This document shows, piece by piece, positions 42,942-57,144 of a stretch of 64,000 bases of DNA. The stretch is from contig NW_027445227.1 of the NCBI RefSeq assembly GCF_048569485.1, positions 1 through 64,000 on the forward strand, in the 5' to 3' direction. Both the position numbers and the translations under genes were made by a program. Within the stretch, counting starts at the first letter, position 1, and the number at the start of each line of letters is the position of its first letter. The DNA comes from Anomaloglossus baeobatrachus. Lineage: Eukaryota; Chordata; Amphibia; Anura; Aromobatidae. The notes beneath the pieces were generated by a model that saw only the letters and a program-made list of their open reading frames with translations, searched no databases and was not told the DNA's origin.

Positions 42942-44332
42942 AACCAGAATTGGTTTGGGCCTCGAGTGGCACCCTGGCCTATGCCGGACACATCTTAGGG
43001 AGAGAGAGCGAGAGGGAGACAAACCCACGCCTACACAAGACATTTTGTCACCCAAGCCAACCCTTGAAAAGGCTGCTTTGCAGAGCCAAAACAAGAAGAA
43101 TGGTGCGTTTTGCAGCCGCCGCCCACTGCAATGAATCTGAATAACTCCTCCTTTAGGGCGCAAGCAACTCCCCTCCCCCTTGCAGTCTTTCCAATTCACG
43201 ATACAAAAAGACGGACAGGACAGGTTGCCTGACTTTCCGTCACTGCCACCCTTTGCCATCCTTACCCGTAGAAAGCCCTTTCATCATCCCCAAACCCTAA
43301 TCTTTTCCCTTTCCTTCCCAGCCCCCAAACCCTGCCCTCTGTACCTTTCTCACCACCCGCTTCCCTTCTCCTGTCATCCCCCTACCACCCGGGAAAAAAA
43401 GAGATTGCCCCCTCCTTCCACTAGCCCACCCTCCCACCCAAAGAACAACTTCTTCTGCGCAGCTTGTTTTCTAGGCAGCAGCGCTATTGTGATGTCATCG
43501 GGGGGCATTGTGACAAGCCGCCAGTGTTCCGTCTCTTCATGTTGTGCACAGTTCAAACGGAAAATACATCAACAGGCAGACTACAGAAAAGCTTACTATC
43601 AAAGGTTAGAGGGGGGCTTTCTCAGAGGGCTTTTTACAGTTTTTCTATTCCCAATTAGCCGTTTAAGTGTACTTATTGAAAGTAGTAATTCTTTCATAGG
43701 CCGCCCTTTCTTAGTATTTGACGTTCCTTATATTGCGGTATGAGGCTTCGCAGTAGGTTGCAAACATTCATCACCCATGACTGTCCCCAATTGAGCTCAG
43801 AAGCTCAATGTCTATCATGACCTCTCTTTTAGAATGTCCAAGAGCAAGCAAACTATTCCTCCAGGAGAGGGCGCCAACAGACTACTAAAGAGATCATCAT
43901 TACTCAAAGAAAACCCCAAAAACCAATGCATGATAGGAATAAACAGGTAACTTTCTTTGGAGTGGAAGCGGAGAGATCTCACCAGATGCCAATTCTAGAT
44001 GTTATCACACCTGTGGTCACTGCAGCAGCAGGTGAATCCACTTTGTCCAAAAGGGATCTATTCCATTCAATTGCAAATGATCTAGATAAGACAGAGAACT
44101 GCAGCACGGGGACATAGCCGAGTTGGTCAGGTTGAGTGGTGATGAGTTTGCTATTTGGATGAATAAAGAAAGTCAAAAGTGTGAAAGATAAAAAACAAAA
44201 GGAGGAAGTGTGAAAAGTGAATGGGCCAAATTGAGGTGCATATGAAGACGTATGCTTTCTTCCAATTCATTAAATCGGGCTAATATGAATCAGGTGAATT
44301 GAGTTCTGCTTTTGGAAACTGGGTTAAGAAGG

Positions 44333-44519
44333 GGTGCACCGTTCCTGGAGGTACTGCAATACCAGGTCAATGCGTGGAGTGGACAGAGCAAGCTCTTTTT
44401 CCATCTCCCTGTTCTAAAAATCCATTTAATATATGGTCCCCAGATAGGGGACGTATCAGATATTAAACTGATAAGAACAGATACTACACTTGATCTTAGC
44501 CAAAAGGCCGAGAAGCGAT
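44333..44519 (-). ncRNA. RNU2: U2 snRNA, array copy 21
   Basis: Intact; the substitution at 43979 lies 354 bp past its 3' end. Confidence 0.96.
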
Positions 44520-45910
44520 AACCAGAATTGGTTTGGGCCTCGAGTGGCACCCTGGCCTATGCCGGACACATCTTAGGGAGAGAGAGCGAGAGGGAGACAA
44601 ACCCACGCCTACACAAGACATTTTGTCACCCAAGCCAACCCTTGAAAAGGCTGCTTTGCAGAGCCAAAACAAGAAGAATGGTGCGTTTTGCAGCCGCCGC
44701 CCACTGCAATGAATCTGAATAACTCCTCCTTTAGGGCGCAAGCAACTCCCCTCCCCCTTGCAGTCTTTCCAATTCACGATACAAAAAGACGGACAGGACA
44801 GGTTGCCTGACTTTCCGTCACTGCCACCCTTTGCCATCCTTACCCGTAGAAAGCCCTTTCATCATCCCCAAACCCTAATCTTTTCCCTTTCCTTCCCAGC
44901 CCCCAAACCCTGCCCTCTGTACCTTTCTCACCACCCGCTTCCCTTCTCCTGTCATCCCCCTACCACCCGGGAAAAAAAGAGATTGCCCCCTCCTTCCACT
45001 AGCCCACCCTCCCACCCAAAGAACAACTTCTTCTGCGCAGCTTGTTTTCTAGGCAGCAGCGCTATTGTGATGTCATCGGGGGGCATTGTGACAAGCCGCC
45101 AGTGTTCCGTCTCTTCATGTTGTGCACAGTTCAAACGGAAAATACATCAACAGGCAGACTACAGAAAAGCTTACTATCAAAGGTTAGAGGGGGGCTTTCT
45201 CAGAGGGCTTTTTACAGTTTTTCTATTCCCAATTAGCCGTTTAAGTGTACTTATTGAAAGTAGTAATTCTTTCATAGGCCGCCCTTTCTTAGTATTTGAC
45301 GTTCCTTATATTGCGGTATGAGGCTTCGCAGTAGGTTGCAAACATTCATCACCCATGACTGTCCCCAATTGAGCTCAGAAGCTCAATGTCTATCATGACC
45401 TCTCTTTTAGAATGTCCAAGAGCAAGCAAACTATTCCTCCAGGAGAGGGCGCCAACAGACTACTAAAGAGATCATCATTACTCAAAGAAAACCCCAAAAA
45501 CCAATGCATGATAGGAATAAACAGGTAACTTTCTTTGGAGTGGAAGCGGAGAGATCGCACCAGATGCCAATTCTAGATGTTATCACACCTGTGGTCACTG
45601 CAGCAGCAGGTGAATCCACTTTGTCCAAAAGGGATCTATTCCATTCAATTGCAAATGATCTAGATAAGACAGAGAACTGCAGCACGGGGACATAGCCGAG
45701 TTGGTCAGGTTGAGTGGTGATGAGTTTGCTATTTGGATGAATAAAGAAAGTCAAAAGTGTGAAAGATAAAAAACAAAAGGAGGAAGTGTGAAAAGTGAAT
45801 GGGCCAAATTGAGGTGCATATGAAGACGTATGCTTTCTTCCAATTCATTAAATCGGGCTAATATGAATCAGGTGAATTGAGTTCTGCTTTTGGAAACTGG
45901 GTTAAGAAGG

Positions 45911-46097
45911 GGTGCACCGTTCCTGGAGGTACTGCAATACCAGGTCAATGCGTGGAGTGGACAGAGCAAGCTCTTTTTCCATCTCCCTGTTCTAAAAATC
46001 CATTTAATATATGGTCCCCAGATAGGGGACGTATCAGATATTAAACTGATAAGAACAGATACTACACTTGATCTTAGCCAAAAGGCCGAGAAGCGAT
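45911..46097 (-). ncRNA. RNU2: U2 snRNA, array copy 22
   Basis: Intact; no difference from copy 1 seen. Confidence 0.96.
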
Positions 46098-47488
46098 AAC
46101 CAGAATTGGTTTGGGCCTCGAGTGGCACCCTGGCCTATGCCGGACACATCTTAGGGAGAGAGAGCGAGAGGGAGACAAACCCACGCCTACACAAGACATT
46201 TTGTCACCCAAGCCAACCCTTGAAAAGGCTGCTTTGCAGAGCCAAAACAAGAAGAATGGTGCGTTTTGCAGCCGCCGCCCACTGCAATGAATCTGAATAA
46301 CTCCTCCTTTAGGGCGCAAGCAACTCCCCTCCCCCTTGCAGTCTTTCCAATTCACGATACAAAAAGACGGACAGGACAGGTTGCCTGACTTTCCGTCACT
46401 GCCACCCTTTGCCATCCTTACCCGTAGAAAGCCCTTTCATCATCCCCAAACCCTAATCTTTTCCCTTTCCTTCCCAGCCCCCAAACCCTGCCCTCTGTAC
46501 CTTTCTCACCACCCGCTTCCCTTCTCCTGTCATCCCCCTACCACCCGGGAAAAAAAGAGATTGCCCCCTCCTTCCACTAGCCCACCCTCCCACCCAAAGA
46601 ACAACTTCTTCTGCGCAGCTTGTTTTCTAGGCAGCAGCGCTATTGTGATGTCATCGGGGGGCATTGTGACAAGCCGCCAGTGTTCCGTCTCTTCATGTTG
46701 TGCACAGTTCAAACGGAAAATACATCAACAGGCAGACTACAGAAAAGCTTACTATCAAAGGTTAGAGGGGGGCTTTCTCAGAGGGCTTTTTACAGTTTTT
46801 CTATTCCCAATTAGCCGTTTAAGTGTACTTATTGAAAGTAGTAATTCTTTCATAGGCCGCCCTTTCTTAGTATTTGACGTTCCTTATATTGCGGTATGAG
46901 GCTTCGCAGTAGGTTGCAAACATTCATCACCCATGACTGTCCCCAATTGAGCTCAGAAGCTCAATGTCTATCATGACCTCTCTTTTAGAATGTCCAAGAG
47001 CAAGCAAACTATTCCTCCAGGAGAGGGCGCCAACAGACTACTAAAGAGATCATCATTACTCAAAGAAAACCCCAAAAACCAATGCATGATAGGAATAAAC
47101 AGGTAACTTTCTTTGGAGTGGAAGCGGAGAGATCGCACCAGATGCCAATTCTAGATGTTATCACACCTGTGGTCACTGCAGCAGCAGGTGAATCCACTTT
47201 GTCCAAAAGGGATCTATTCCATTCAATTGCAAATGATCTAGATAAGACAGAGAACTGCAGCACGGGGACATAGCCGAGTTGGTCAGGTTGAGTGGTGATG
47301 AGTTTGCTATTTGGATGAATAAAGAAAGTCAAAAGTGTGAAAGATAAAAAACAAAAGGAGGAAGTGTGAAAAGTGAATGGGCCAAATTGAGGTGCATATG
47401 AAGACGTATGCTTTCTTCCAATTCATTAAATCGGGCTAATATGAATCAGGTGAATTGAGTTCTGCTTTTGGAAACTGGGTTAAGAAGG

Positions 47489-47675
47489 GGTGCACCGTTC
47501 CTGGAGGTACTGCAATACCAGGTCAATGCGTGGAGTGGACAGAGCAAGCTCTTTTTCCATCTCCCTGTTCTAAAAATCCATTTAATATATGGTCCCCAGA
47601 TAGGGGACGTATCAGATATTAAACTGATAAGAACAGATACTACACTTGATCTTAGCCAAAAGGCCGAGAAGCGAT
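47489..47675 (-). ncRNA. RNU2: U2 snRNA, array copy 23
   Basis: Intact. One extra G lies about 215 bp upstream of its start, close to where a distal enhancer element would be. Confidence 0.96.
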
Positions 47676-49067
47676 AACCAGAATTGGTTTGGGCCTCGAG
47701 TGGCACCCTGGCCTATGCCGGACACATCTTAGGGAGAGAGAGCGAGAGGGAGACAAACCCACGCCTACACAAGACATTTTGTCACCCAAGCCAACCCTTG
47801 AAAAGGCTGCTTTGCAGAGCCAAAACAAGAAGAATGGTGCGTTTTGCAGCCGCCGCCCACTGCAATGAATCTGAATAACTCCTCCTTTAGGGGCGCAAGC
47901 AACTCCCCTCCCCCTTGCAGTCTTTCCAATTCACGATACAAAAAGACGGACAGGACAGGTTGCCTGACTTTCCGTCACTGCCACCCTTTGCCATCCTTAC
48001 CCGTAGAAAGCCCTTTCATCATCCCCAAACCCTAATCTTTTCCCTTTCCTTCCCAGCCCCCAAACCCTGCCCTCTGTACCTTTCTCACCACCCGCTTCCC
48101 TTCTCCTGTCATCCCCCTACCACCCGGGAAAAAAAGAGATTGCCCCCTCCTTCCACTAGCCCACCCTCCCACCCAAAGAACAACTTCTTCTGCGCAGCTT
48201 GTTTTCTAGGCAGCAGCGCTATTGTGATGTCATCGGGGGGCATTGTGACAAGCCGCCAGTGTTCCGTCTCTTCATGTTGTGCACAGTTCAAACGGAAAAT
48301 ACATCAACAGGCAGACTACAGAAAAGCTTACTATCAAAGGTTAGAGGGGGGCTTTCTCAGAGGGCTTTTTACAGTTTTTCTATTCCCAATTAGCCGTTTA
48401 AGTGTACTTATTGAAAGTAGTAATTCTTTCATAGGCCGCCCTTTCTTAGTATTTGACGTTCCTTATATTGCGGTATGAGGCTTCGCAGTAGGTTGCAAAC
48501 ATTCATCACCCATGACTGTCCCCAATTGAGCTCAGAAGCTCAATGTCTATCATGACCTCTCTTTTAGAATGTCCAAGAGCAAGCAAACTATTCCTCCAGG
48601 AGAGGGCGCCAACAGACTACTAAAGAGATCATCATTACTCAAAGAAAACCCCAAAAACCAATGCATGATAGGAATAAACAGGTAACTTTCTTTGGAGTGG
48701 AAGCGGAGAGATCGCACCAGATGCCAATTCTAGATGTTATCACACCTGTGGTCACTGCAGCAGCAGGTGAATCCACTTTGTCCAAAAGGGATCTATTCCA
48801 TTCAATTGCAAATGATCTAGATAAGACAGAGAACTGCAGCACGGGGACATAGCCGAGTTGGTCAGGTTGAGTGGTGATGAGTTTGCTATTTGGATGAATA
48901 AAGAAAGTCAAAAGTGTGAAAGATAAAAAACAAAAGGAGGAAGTGTGAAAAGTGAATGGGCCAAATTGAGGTGCATATGAAGACGTATGCTTTCTTCCAA
49001 TTCATTAAATCGGGCTAATATGAATCAGGTGAATTGAGTTCTGCTTTTGGAAACTGGGTTAAGAAGG

Positions 49068-49254
49068 GGTGCACCGTTCCTGGAGGTACTGCAATACCAG
49101 GTCAATGCGTGGAGTGGACAGAGCAAGCTCTTTTTCCATCTCCCTGTTCTAAAAATCCATTTAATATATGGTCCCCAGATAGGGGACGTATCAGATATTA
49201 AACTGATAAGAACAGATACTACACTTGATCTTAGCCAAAAGGCCGAGAAGCGAT
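49068..49254 (-). ncRNA. RNU2: U2 snRNA, array copy 24
   Basis: Intact; lies 1,579 bp from copy 23 because of the extra G between them. Confidence 0.96.
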
Positions 49255-50645
49255 AACCAGAATTGGTTTGGGCCTCGAGTGGCACCCTGGCCTATGCCGG
49301 ACACATCTTAGGGAGAGAGAGCGAGAGGGAGACAAACCCACGCCTACACAAGACATTTTGTCACCCAAGCCAACCCTTGAAAAGGCTGCTTTGCAGAGCC
49401 AAAACAAGAAGAATGGTGCGTTTTGCAGCCGCCGCCCACTGCAATGAATCTGAATAACTCCTCCTTTAGGGCGCAAGCAACTCCCCTCCCCCTTGCAGTC
49501 TTTCCAATTCACGATACAAAAAGACGGACAGGACAGGTTGCCTGACTTTCCGTCACTGCCACCCTTTGCCATCCTTACCCGTAGAAAGCCCTTTCATCAT
49601 CCCCAAACCCTAATCTTTTCCCTTTCCTTCCCAGCCCCCAAACCCTGCCCTCTGTACCTTTCTCACCACCCGCTTCCCTTCTCCTGTCATCCCCCTACCA
49701 CCCGGGAAAAAAAGAGATTGCCCCCTCCTTCCACTAGCCCACCCTCCCACCCAAAGAACAACTTCTTCTGCGCAGCTTGTTTTCTAGGCAGCAGCGCTAT
49801 TGTGATGTCATCGGGGGGCATTGTGACAAGCCGCCAGTGTTCCGTCTCTTCATGTTGTGCACAGTTCAAACGGAAAATACATCAACAGGCAGACTACAGA
49901 AAAGCTTACTATCAAAGGTTAGAGGGGGGCTTTCTCAGAGGGCTTTTTACAGTTTTTCTATTCCCAATTAGCCGTTTAAGTGTACTTATTGAAAGTAGTA
50001 ATTCTTTCATAGGCCGCCCTTTCTTAGTATTTGACGTTCCTTATATTGCGGTATGAGGCTTCGCAGTAGGTTGCAAACATTCATCACCCATGACTGTCCC
50101 CAATTGAGCTCAGAAGCTCAATGTCTATCATGACCTCTCTTTTAGAATGTCCAAGAGCAAGCAAACTATTCCTCCAGGAGAGGGCGCCAACAGACTACTA
50201 AAGAGATCATCATTACTCAAAGAAAACCCCAAAAACCAATGCATGATAGGAATAAACAGGTAACTTTCTTTGGAGTGGAAGCGGAGAGATCGCACCAGAT
50301 GCCAATTCTAGATGTTATCACACCTGTGGTCACTGCAGCAGCAGGTGAATCCACTTTGTCCAAAAGGGATCTATTCCATTCAATTGCAAATGATCTAGAT
50401 AAGACAGAGAACTGCAGCACGGGGACATAGCCGAGTTGGTCAGGTTGAGTGGTGATGAGTTTGCTATTTGGATGAATAAAGAAAGTCAAAAGTGTGAAAG
50501 ATAAAAAACAAAAGGAGGAAGTGTGAAAAGTGAATGGGCCAAATTGAGGTGCATATGAAGACGTATGCTTTCTTCCAATTCATTAAATCGGGCTAATATG
50601 AATCAGGTGAATTGAGTTCTGCTTTTGGAAACTGGGTTAAGAAGG

Positions 50646-50832
50646 GGTGCACCGTTCCTGGAGGTACTGCAATACCAGGTCAATGCGTGGAGTGGACAGA
50701 GCAAGCTCTTTTTCCATCTCCCTGTTCTAAAAATCCATTTAATATATGGTCCCCAGATAGGGGACGTATCAGATATTAAACTGATAAGAACAGATACTAC
50801 ACTTGATCTTAGCCAAAAGGCCGAGAAGCGAT
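50646..50832 (-). ncRNA. RNU2: U2 snRNA, array copy 25
   Basis: Intact; no difference from copy 1 seen. Confidence 0.96.
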
Positions 50833-52223
50833 AACCAGAATTGGTTTGGGCCTCGAGTGGCACCCTGGCCTATGCCGGACACATCTTAGGGAGAGAGAGC
50901 GAGAGGGAGACAAACCCACGCCTACACAAGACATTTTGTCACCCAAGCCAACCCTTGAAAAGGCTGCTTTGCAGAGCCAAAACAAGAAGAATGGTGCGTT
51001 TTGCAGCCGCCGCCCACTGCAATGAATCTGAATAACTCCTCCTTTAGGGCGCAAGCAACTCCCCTCCCCCTTGCAGTCTTTCCAATTCACGATACAAAAA
51101 GACGGACAGGACAGGTTGCCTGACTTTCCGTCACTGCCACCCTTTGCCATCCTTACCCGTAGAAAGCCCTTTCATCATCCCCAAACCCTAATCTTTTCCC
51201 TTTCCTTCCCAGCCCCCAAACCCTGCCCTCTGTACCTTTCTCACCACCCGCTTCCCTTCTCCTGTCATCCCCCTACCACCCGGGAAAAAAAGAGATTGCC
51301 CCCTCCTTCCACTAGCCCACCCTCCCACCCAAAGAACAACTTCTTCTGCGCAGCTTGTTTTCTAGGCAGCAGCGCTATTGTGATGTCATCGGGGGGCATT
51401 GTGACAAGCCGCCAGTGTTCCGTCTCTTCATGTTGTGCACAGTTCAAACGGAAAATACATCAACAGGCAGACTACAGAAAAGCTTACTATCAAAGGTTAG
51501 AGGGGGGCTTTCTCAGAGGGCTTTTTACAGTTTTTCTATTCCCAATTAGCCGTTTAAGTGTACTTATTGAAAGTAGTAATTCTTTCATAGGCCGCCCTTT
51601 CTTAGTATTTGACGTTCCTTATATTGCGGTATGAGGCTTCGCAGTAGGTTGCAAACATTCATCACCCATGACTGTCCCCAATTGAGCTCAGAAGCTCAAT
51701 GTCTATCATGACCTCTCTTTTAGAATGTCCAAGAGCAAGCAAACTATTCCTCCAGGAGAGGGCGCCAACAGACTACTAAAGAGATCATCATTACTCAAAG
51801 AAAACCCCAAAAACCAATGCATGATAGGAATAAACAGGTAACTTTCTTTGGAGTGGAAGCGGAGAGATCGCACCAGATGCCAATTCTAGATGTTATCACA
51901 CCTGTGGTCACTGCAGCAGCAGGTGAATCCACTTTGTCCAAAAGGGATCTATTCCATTCAATTGCAAATGATCTAGATAAGACAGAGAACTGCAGCACGG
52001 GGACATAGCCGAGTTGGTCAGGTTGAGTGGTGATGAGTTTGCTATTTGGATGAATAAAGAAAGTCAAAAGTGTGAAAGATAAAAAACAAAAGGAGGAAGT
52101 GTGAAAAGTGAATGGGCCAAATTGAGGTGCATATGAAGACGTATGCTTTCTTCCAATTCATTAAATCGGGCTAATATGAATCAGGTGAATTGAGTTCTGC
52201 TTTTGGAAACTGGGTTAAGAAGG

Positions 52224-52410
52224 GGTGCACCGTTCCTGGAGGTACTGCAATACCAGGTCAATGCGTGGAGTGGACAGAGCAAGCTCTTTTTCCATCTCCC
52301 TGTTCTAAAAATCCATTTAATATATGGTCCCCAGATAGGGGACGTATCAGATATTAAACTGATAAGAACAGATACTACACTTGATCTTAGCCAAAAGGCC
52401 GAGAAGCGAT
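52224..52410 (-). ncRNA. RNU2: U2 snRNA, array copy 26
   Basis: Intact; no difference from copy 1 seen. Confidence 0.96.
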
Positions 52411-53801
52411 AACCAGAATTGGTTTGGGCCTCGAGTGGCACCCTGGCCTATGCCGGACACATCTTAGGGAGAGAGAGCGAGAGGGAGACAAACCCACGCC
52501 TACACAAGACATTTTGTCACCCAAGCCAACCCTTGAAAAGGCTGCTTTGCAGAGCCAAAACAAGAAGAATGGTGCGTTTTGCAGCCGCCGCCCACTGCAA
52601 TGAATCTGAATAACTCCTCCTTTAGGGCGCAAGCAACTCCCCTCCCCCTTGCAGTCTTTCCAATTCACGATACAAAAAGACGGACAGGACAGGTTGCCTG
52701 ACTTTCCGTCACTGCCACCCTTTGCCATCCTTACCCGTAGAAAGCCCTTTCATCATCCCCAAACCCTAATCTTTTCCCTTTCCTTCCCAGCCCCCAAACC
52801 CTGCCCTCTGTACCTTTCTCACCACCCGCTTCCCTTCTCCTGTCATCCCCCTACCACCCGGGAAAAAAAGAGATTGCCCCCTCCTTCCACTAGCCCACCC
52901 TCCCACCCAAAGAACAACTTCTTCTGCGCAGCTTGTTTTCTAGGCAGCAGCGCTATTGTGATGTCATCGGGGGGCATTGTGACAAGCCGCCAGTGTTCCG
53001 TCTCTTCATGTTGTGCACAGTTCAAACGGAAAATACATCAACAGGCAGACTACAGAAAAGCTTACTATCAAAGGTTAGAGGGGGGCTTTCTCAGAGGGCT
53101 TTTTACAGTTTTTCTATTCCCAATTAGCCGTTTAAGTGTACTTATTGAAAGTAGTAATTCTTTCATAGGCCGCCCTTTCTTAGTATTTGACGTTCCTTAT
53201 ATTGCGGTATGAGGCTTCGCAGTAGGTTGCAAACATTCATCACCCATGACTGTCCCCAATTGAGCTCAGAAGCTCAATGTCTATCATGACCTCTCTTTTA
53301 GAATGTCCAAGAGCAAGCAAACTATTCCTCCAGGAGAGGGCGCCAACAGACTACTAAAGAGATCATCATTACTCAAAGAAAACCCCAAAAACCAATGCAT
53401 GATAGGAATAAACAGGTAACTTTCTTTGGAGTGGAAGCGGAGAGATCGCACCAGATGCCAATTCTAGATGTTATCACACCTGTGGTCACTGCAGCAGCAG
53501 GTGAATCCACTTTGTCCAAAAGGGATCTATTCCATTCAATTGCAAATGATCTAGATAAGACAGAGAACTGCAGCACGGGGACATAGCCGAGTTGGTCAGG
53601 TTGAGTGGTGATGAGTTTGCTATTTGGATGAATAAAGAAAGTCAAAAGTGTGAAAGATAAAAAACAAAAGGAGGAAGTGTGAAAAGTGAATGGGCCAAAT
53701 TGAGGTGCATATGAAGACGTATGCTTTCTTCCAATTCATTAAATCGGGCTAATATGAATCAGGTGAATTGAGTTCTGCTTTTGGAAACTGGGTTAAGAAG
53801 G

Positions 53802-53988
53802 GGTGCACCGTTCCTGGAGGTACTGCAATACCAGGTCAATGCGTGGAGTGGACAGAGCAAGCTCTTTTTCCATCTCCCTGTTCTAAAAATCCATTTAATA
53901 TATGGTCCCCAGATAGGGGACGTATCAGATATTAAACTGATAAGAACAGATACTACACTTGATCTTAGCCAAAAGGCCGAGAAGCGAT
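53802..53988 (-). ncRNA. RNU2: U2 snRNA, array copy 27
   Basis: Intact; no difference from copy 1 seen. Confidence 0.96.
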
Positions 53989-55379
53989 AACCAGAATTGG
54001 TTTGGGCCTCGAGTGGCACCCTGGCCTATGCCGGACACATCTTAGGGAGAGAGAGCGAGAGGGAGACAAACCCACGCCTACACAAGACATTTTGTCACCC
54101 AAGCCAACCCTTGAAAAGGCTGCTTTGCAGAGCCAAAACAAGAAGAATGGTGCGTTTTGCAGCCGCCGCCCACTGCAATGAATCTGAATAACTCCTCCTT
54201 TAGGGCGCAAGCAACTCCCCTCCCCCTTGCAGTCTTTCCAATTCACGATACAAAAAGACGGACAGGACAGGTTGCCTGACTTTCCGTCACTGCCACCCTT
54301 TGCCATCCTTACCCGTAGAAAGCCCTTTCATCATCCCCAAACCCTAATCTTTTCCCTTTCCTTCCCAGCCCCCAAACCCTGCCCTCTGTACCTTTCTCAC
54401 CACCCGCTTCCCTTCTCCTGTCATCCCCCTACCACCCGGGAAAAAAAGAGATTGCCCCCTCCTTCCACTAGCCCACCCTCCCACCCAAAGAACAACTTCT
54501 TCTGCGCAGCTTGTTTTCTAGGCAGCAGCGCTATTGTGATGTCATCGGGGGGCATTGTGACAAGCCGCCAGTGTTCCGTCTCTTCATGTTGTGCACAGTT
54601 CAAACGGAAAATACATCAACAGGCAGACTACAGAAAAGCTTACTATCAAAGGTTAGAGGGGGGCTTTCTCAGAGGGCTTTTTACAGTTTTTCTATTCCCA
54701 ATTAGCCGTTTAAGTGTACTTATTGAAAGTAGTAATTCTTTCATAGGCCGCCCTTTCTTAGTATTTGACGTTCCTTATATTGCGGTATGAGGCTTCGCAG
54801 TAGGTTGCAAACATTCATCACCCATGACTGTCCCCAATTGAGCTCAGAAGCTCAATGTCTATCATGACCTCTCTTTTAGAATGTCCAAGAGCAAGCAAAC
54901 TATTCCTCCAGGAGAGGGCGCCAACAGACTACTAAAGAGATCATCATTACTCAAAGAAAACCCCAAAAACCAATGCATGATAGGAATAAACAGGTAACTT
55001 TCTTTGGAGTGGAAGCGGAGAGATCGCACCAGATGCCAATTCTAGATGTTATCACACCTGTGGTCACTGCAGCAGCAGGTGAATCCACTTTGTCCAAAAG
55101 GGATCTATTCCATTCAATTGCAAATGATCTAGATAAGACAGAGAACTGCAGCACGGGGACATAGCCGAGTTGGTCAGGTTGAGTGGTGATGAGTTTGCTA
55201 TTTGGATGAATAAAGAAAGTCAAAAGTGTGAAAGATAAAAAACAAAAGGAGGAAGTGTGAAAAGTGAATGGGCCAAATTGAGGTGCATATGAAGACGTAT
55301 GCTTTCTTCCAATTCATTAAATCGGGCTAATATGAATCAGGTGAATTGAGTTCTGCTTTTGGAAACTGGGTTAAGAAGG

Positions 55380-55566
55380 GGTGCACCGTTCCTGGAGGTA
55401 CTGCAATACCAGGTCAATGCGTGGAGTGGACAGAGCAAGCTCTTTTTCCATCTCCCTGTTCTAAAAATCCATTTAATATATGGTCCCCAGATAGGGGACG
55501 TATCAGATATTAAACTGATAAGAACAGATACTACACTTGATCTTAGCCAAAAGGCCGAGAAGCGAT
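55380..55566 (-). ncRNA. RNU2: U2 snRNA, array copy 28
   Basis: Intact; no difference from copy 1 seen. Confidence 0.96.
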
Positions 55567-56957
55567 AACCAGAATTGGTTTGGGCCTCGAGTGGCACCCT
55601 GGCCTATGCCGGACACATCTTAGGGAGAGAGAGCGAGAGGGAGACAAACCCACGCCTACACAAGACATTTTGTCACCCAAGCCAACCCTTGAAAAGGCTG
55701 CTTTGCAGAGCCAAAACAAGAAGAATGGTGCGTTTTGCAGCCGCCGCCCACTGCAATGAATCTGAATAACTCCTCCTTTAGGGCGCAAGCAACTCCCCTC
55801 CCCCTTGCAGTCTTTCCAATTCACGATACAAAAAGACGGACAGGACAGGTTGCCTGACTTTCCGTCACTGCCACCCTTTGCCATCCTTACCCGTAGAAAG
55901 CCCTTTCATCATCCCCAAACCCTAATCTTTTCCCTTTCCTTCCCAGCCCCCAAACCCTGCCCTCTGTACCTTTCTCACCACCCGCTTCCCTTCTCCTGTC
56001 ATCCCCCTACCACCCGGGAAAAAAAGAGATTGCCCCCTCCTTCCACTAGCCCACCCTCCCACCCAAAGAACAACTTCTTCTGCGCAGCTTGTTTTCTAGG
56101 CAGCAGCGCTATTGTGATGTCATCGGGGGGCATTGTGACAAGCCGCCAGTGTTCCGTCTCTTCATGTTGTGCACAGTTCAAACGGAAAATACATCAACAG
56201 GCAGACTACAGAAAAGCTTACTATCAAAGGTTAGAGGGGGGCTTTCTCAGAGGGCTTTTTACAGTTTTTCTATTCCCAATTAGCCGTTTAAGTGTACTTA
56301 TTGAAAGTAGTAATTCTTTCATAGGCCGCCCTTTCTTAGTATTTGACGTTCCTTATATTGCGGTATGAGGCTTCGCAGTAGGTTGCAAACATTCATCACC
56401 CATGACTGTCCCCAATTGAGCTCAGAAGCTCAATGTCTATCATGACCTCTCTTTTAGAATGTCCAAGAGCAAGCAAACTATTCCTCCAGGAGAGGGCGCC
56501 AACAGACTACTAAAGAGATCATCATTACTCAAAGAAAACCCCAAAAACCAATGCATGATAGGAATAAACAGGTAACTTTCTTTGGAGTGGAAGCGGAGAG
56601 ATCGCACCAGATGCCAATTCTAGATGTTATCACACCTGTGGTCACTGCAGCAGCAGGTGAATCCACTTTGTCCAAAAGGGATCTATTCCATTCAATTGCA
56701 AATGATCTAGATAAGACAGAGAACTGCAGCACGGGGACATAGCCGAGTTGGTCAGGTTGAGTGGTGATGAGTTTGCTATTTGGATGAATAAAGAAAGTCA
56801 AAAGTGTGAAAGATAAAAAACAAAAGGAGGAAGTGTGAAAAGTGAATGGGCCAAATTGAGGTGCATATGAAGACGTATGCTTTCTTCCAATTCATTAAAT
56901 CGGGCTAATATGAATCAGGTGAATTGAGTTCTGCTTTTGGAAACTGGGTTAAGAAGG

Positions 56958-57144
56958 GGTGCACCGTTCCTGGAGGTACTGCAATACCAGGTCAATGCGT
57001 GGAGTGGACAGAGCAAGCTCTTTTTCCATCTCCCTGTTCTAAAAATCCATTTAATATATGGTCCCCAGATAGGGGACGTATCAGATATTAAACTGATAAG
57101 AACAGATACTACACTTGATCTTAGCCAAAAGGCCGAGAAGCGAT
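56958..57144 (-). ncRNA. RNU2: U2 snRNA, array copy 29
   Basis: Intact; no difference from copy 1 seen. Confidence 0.96.
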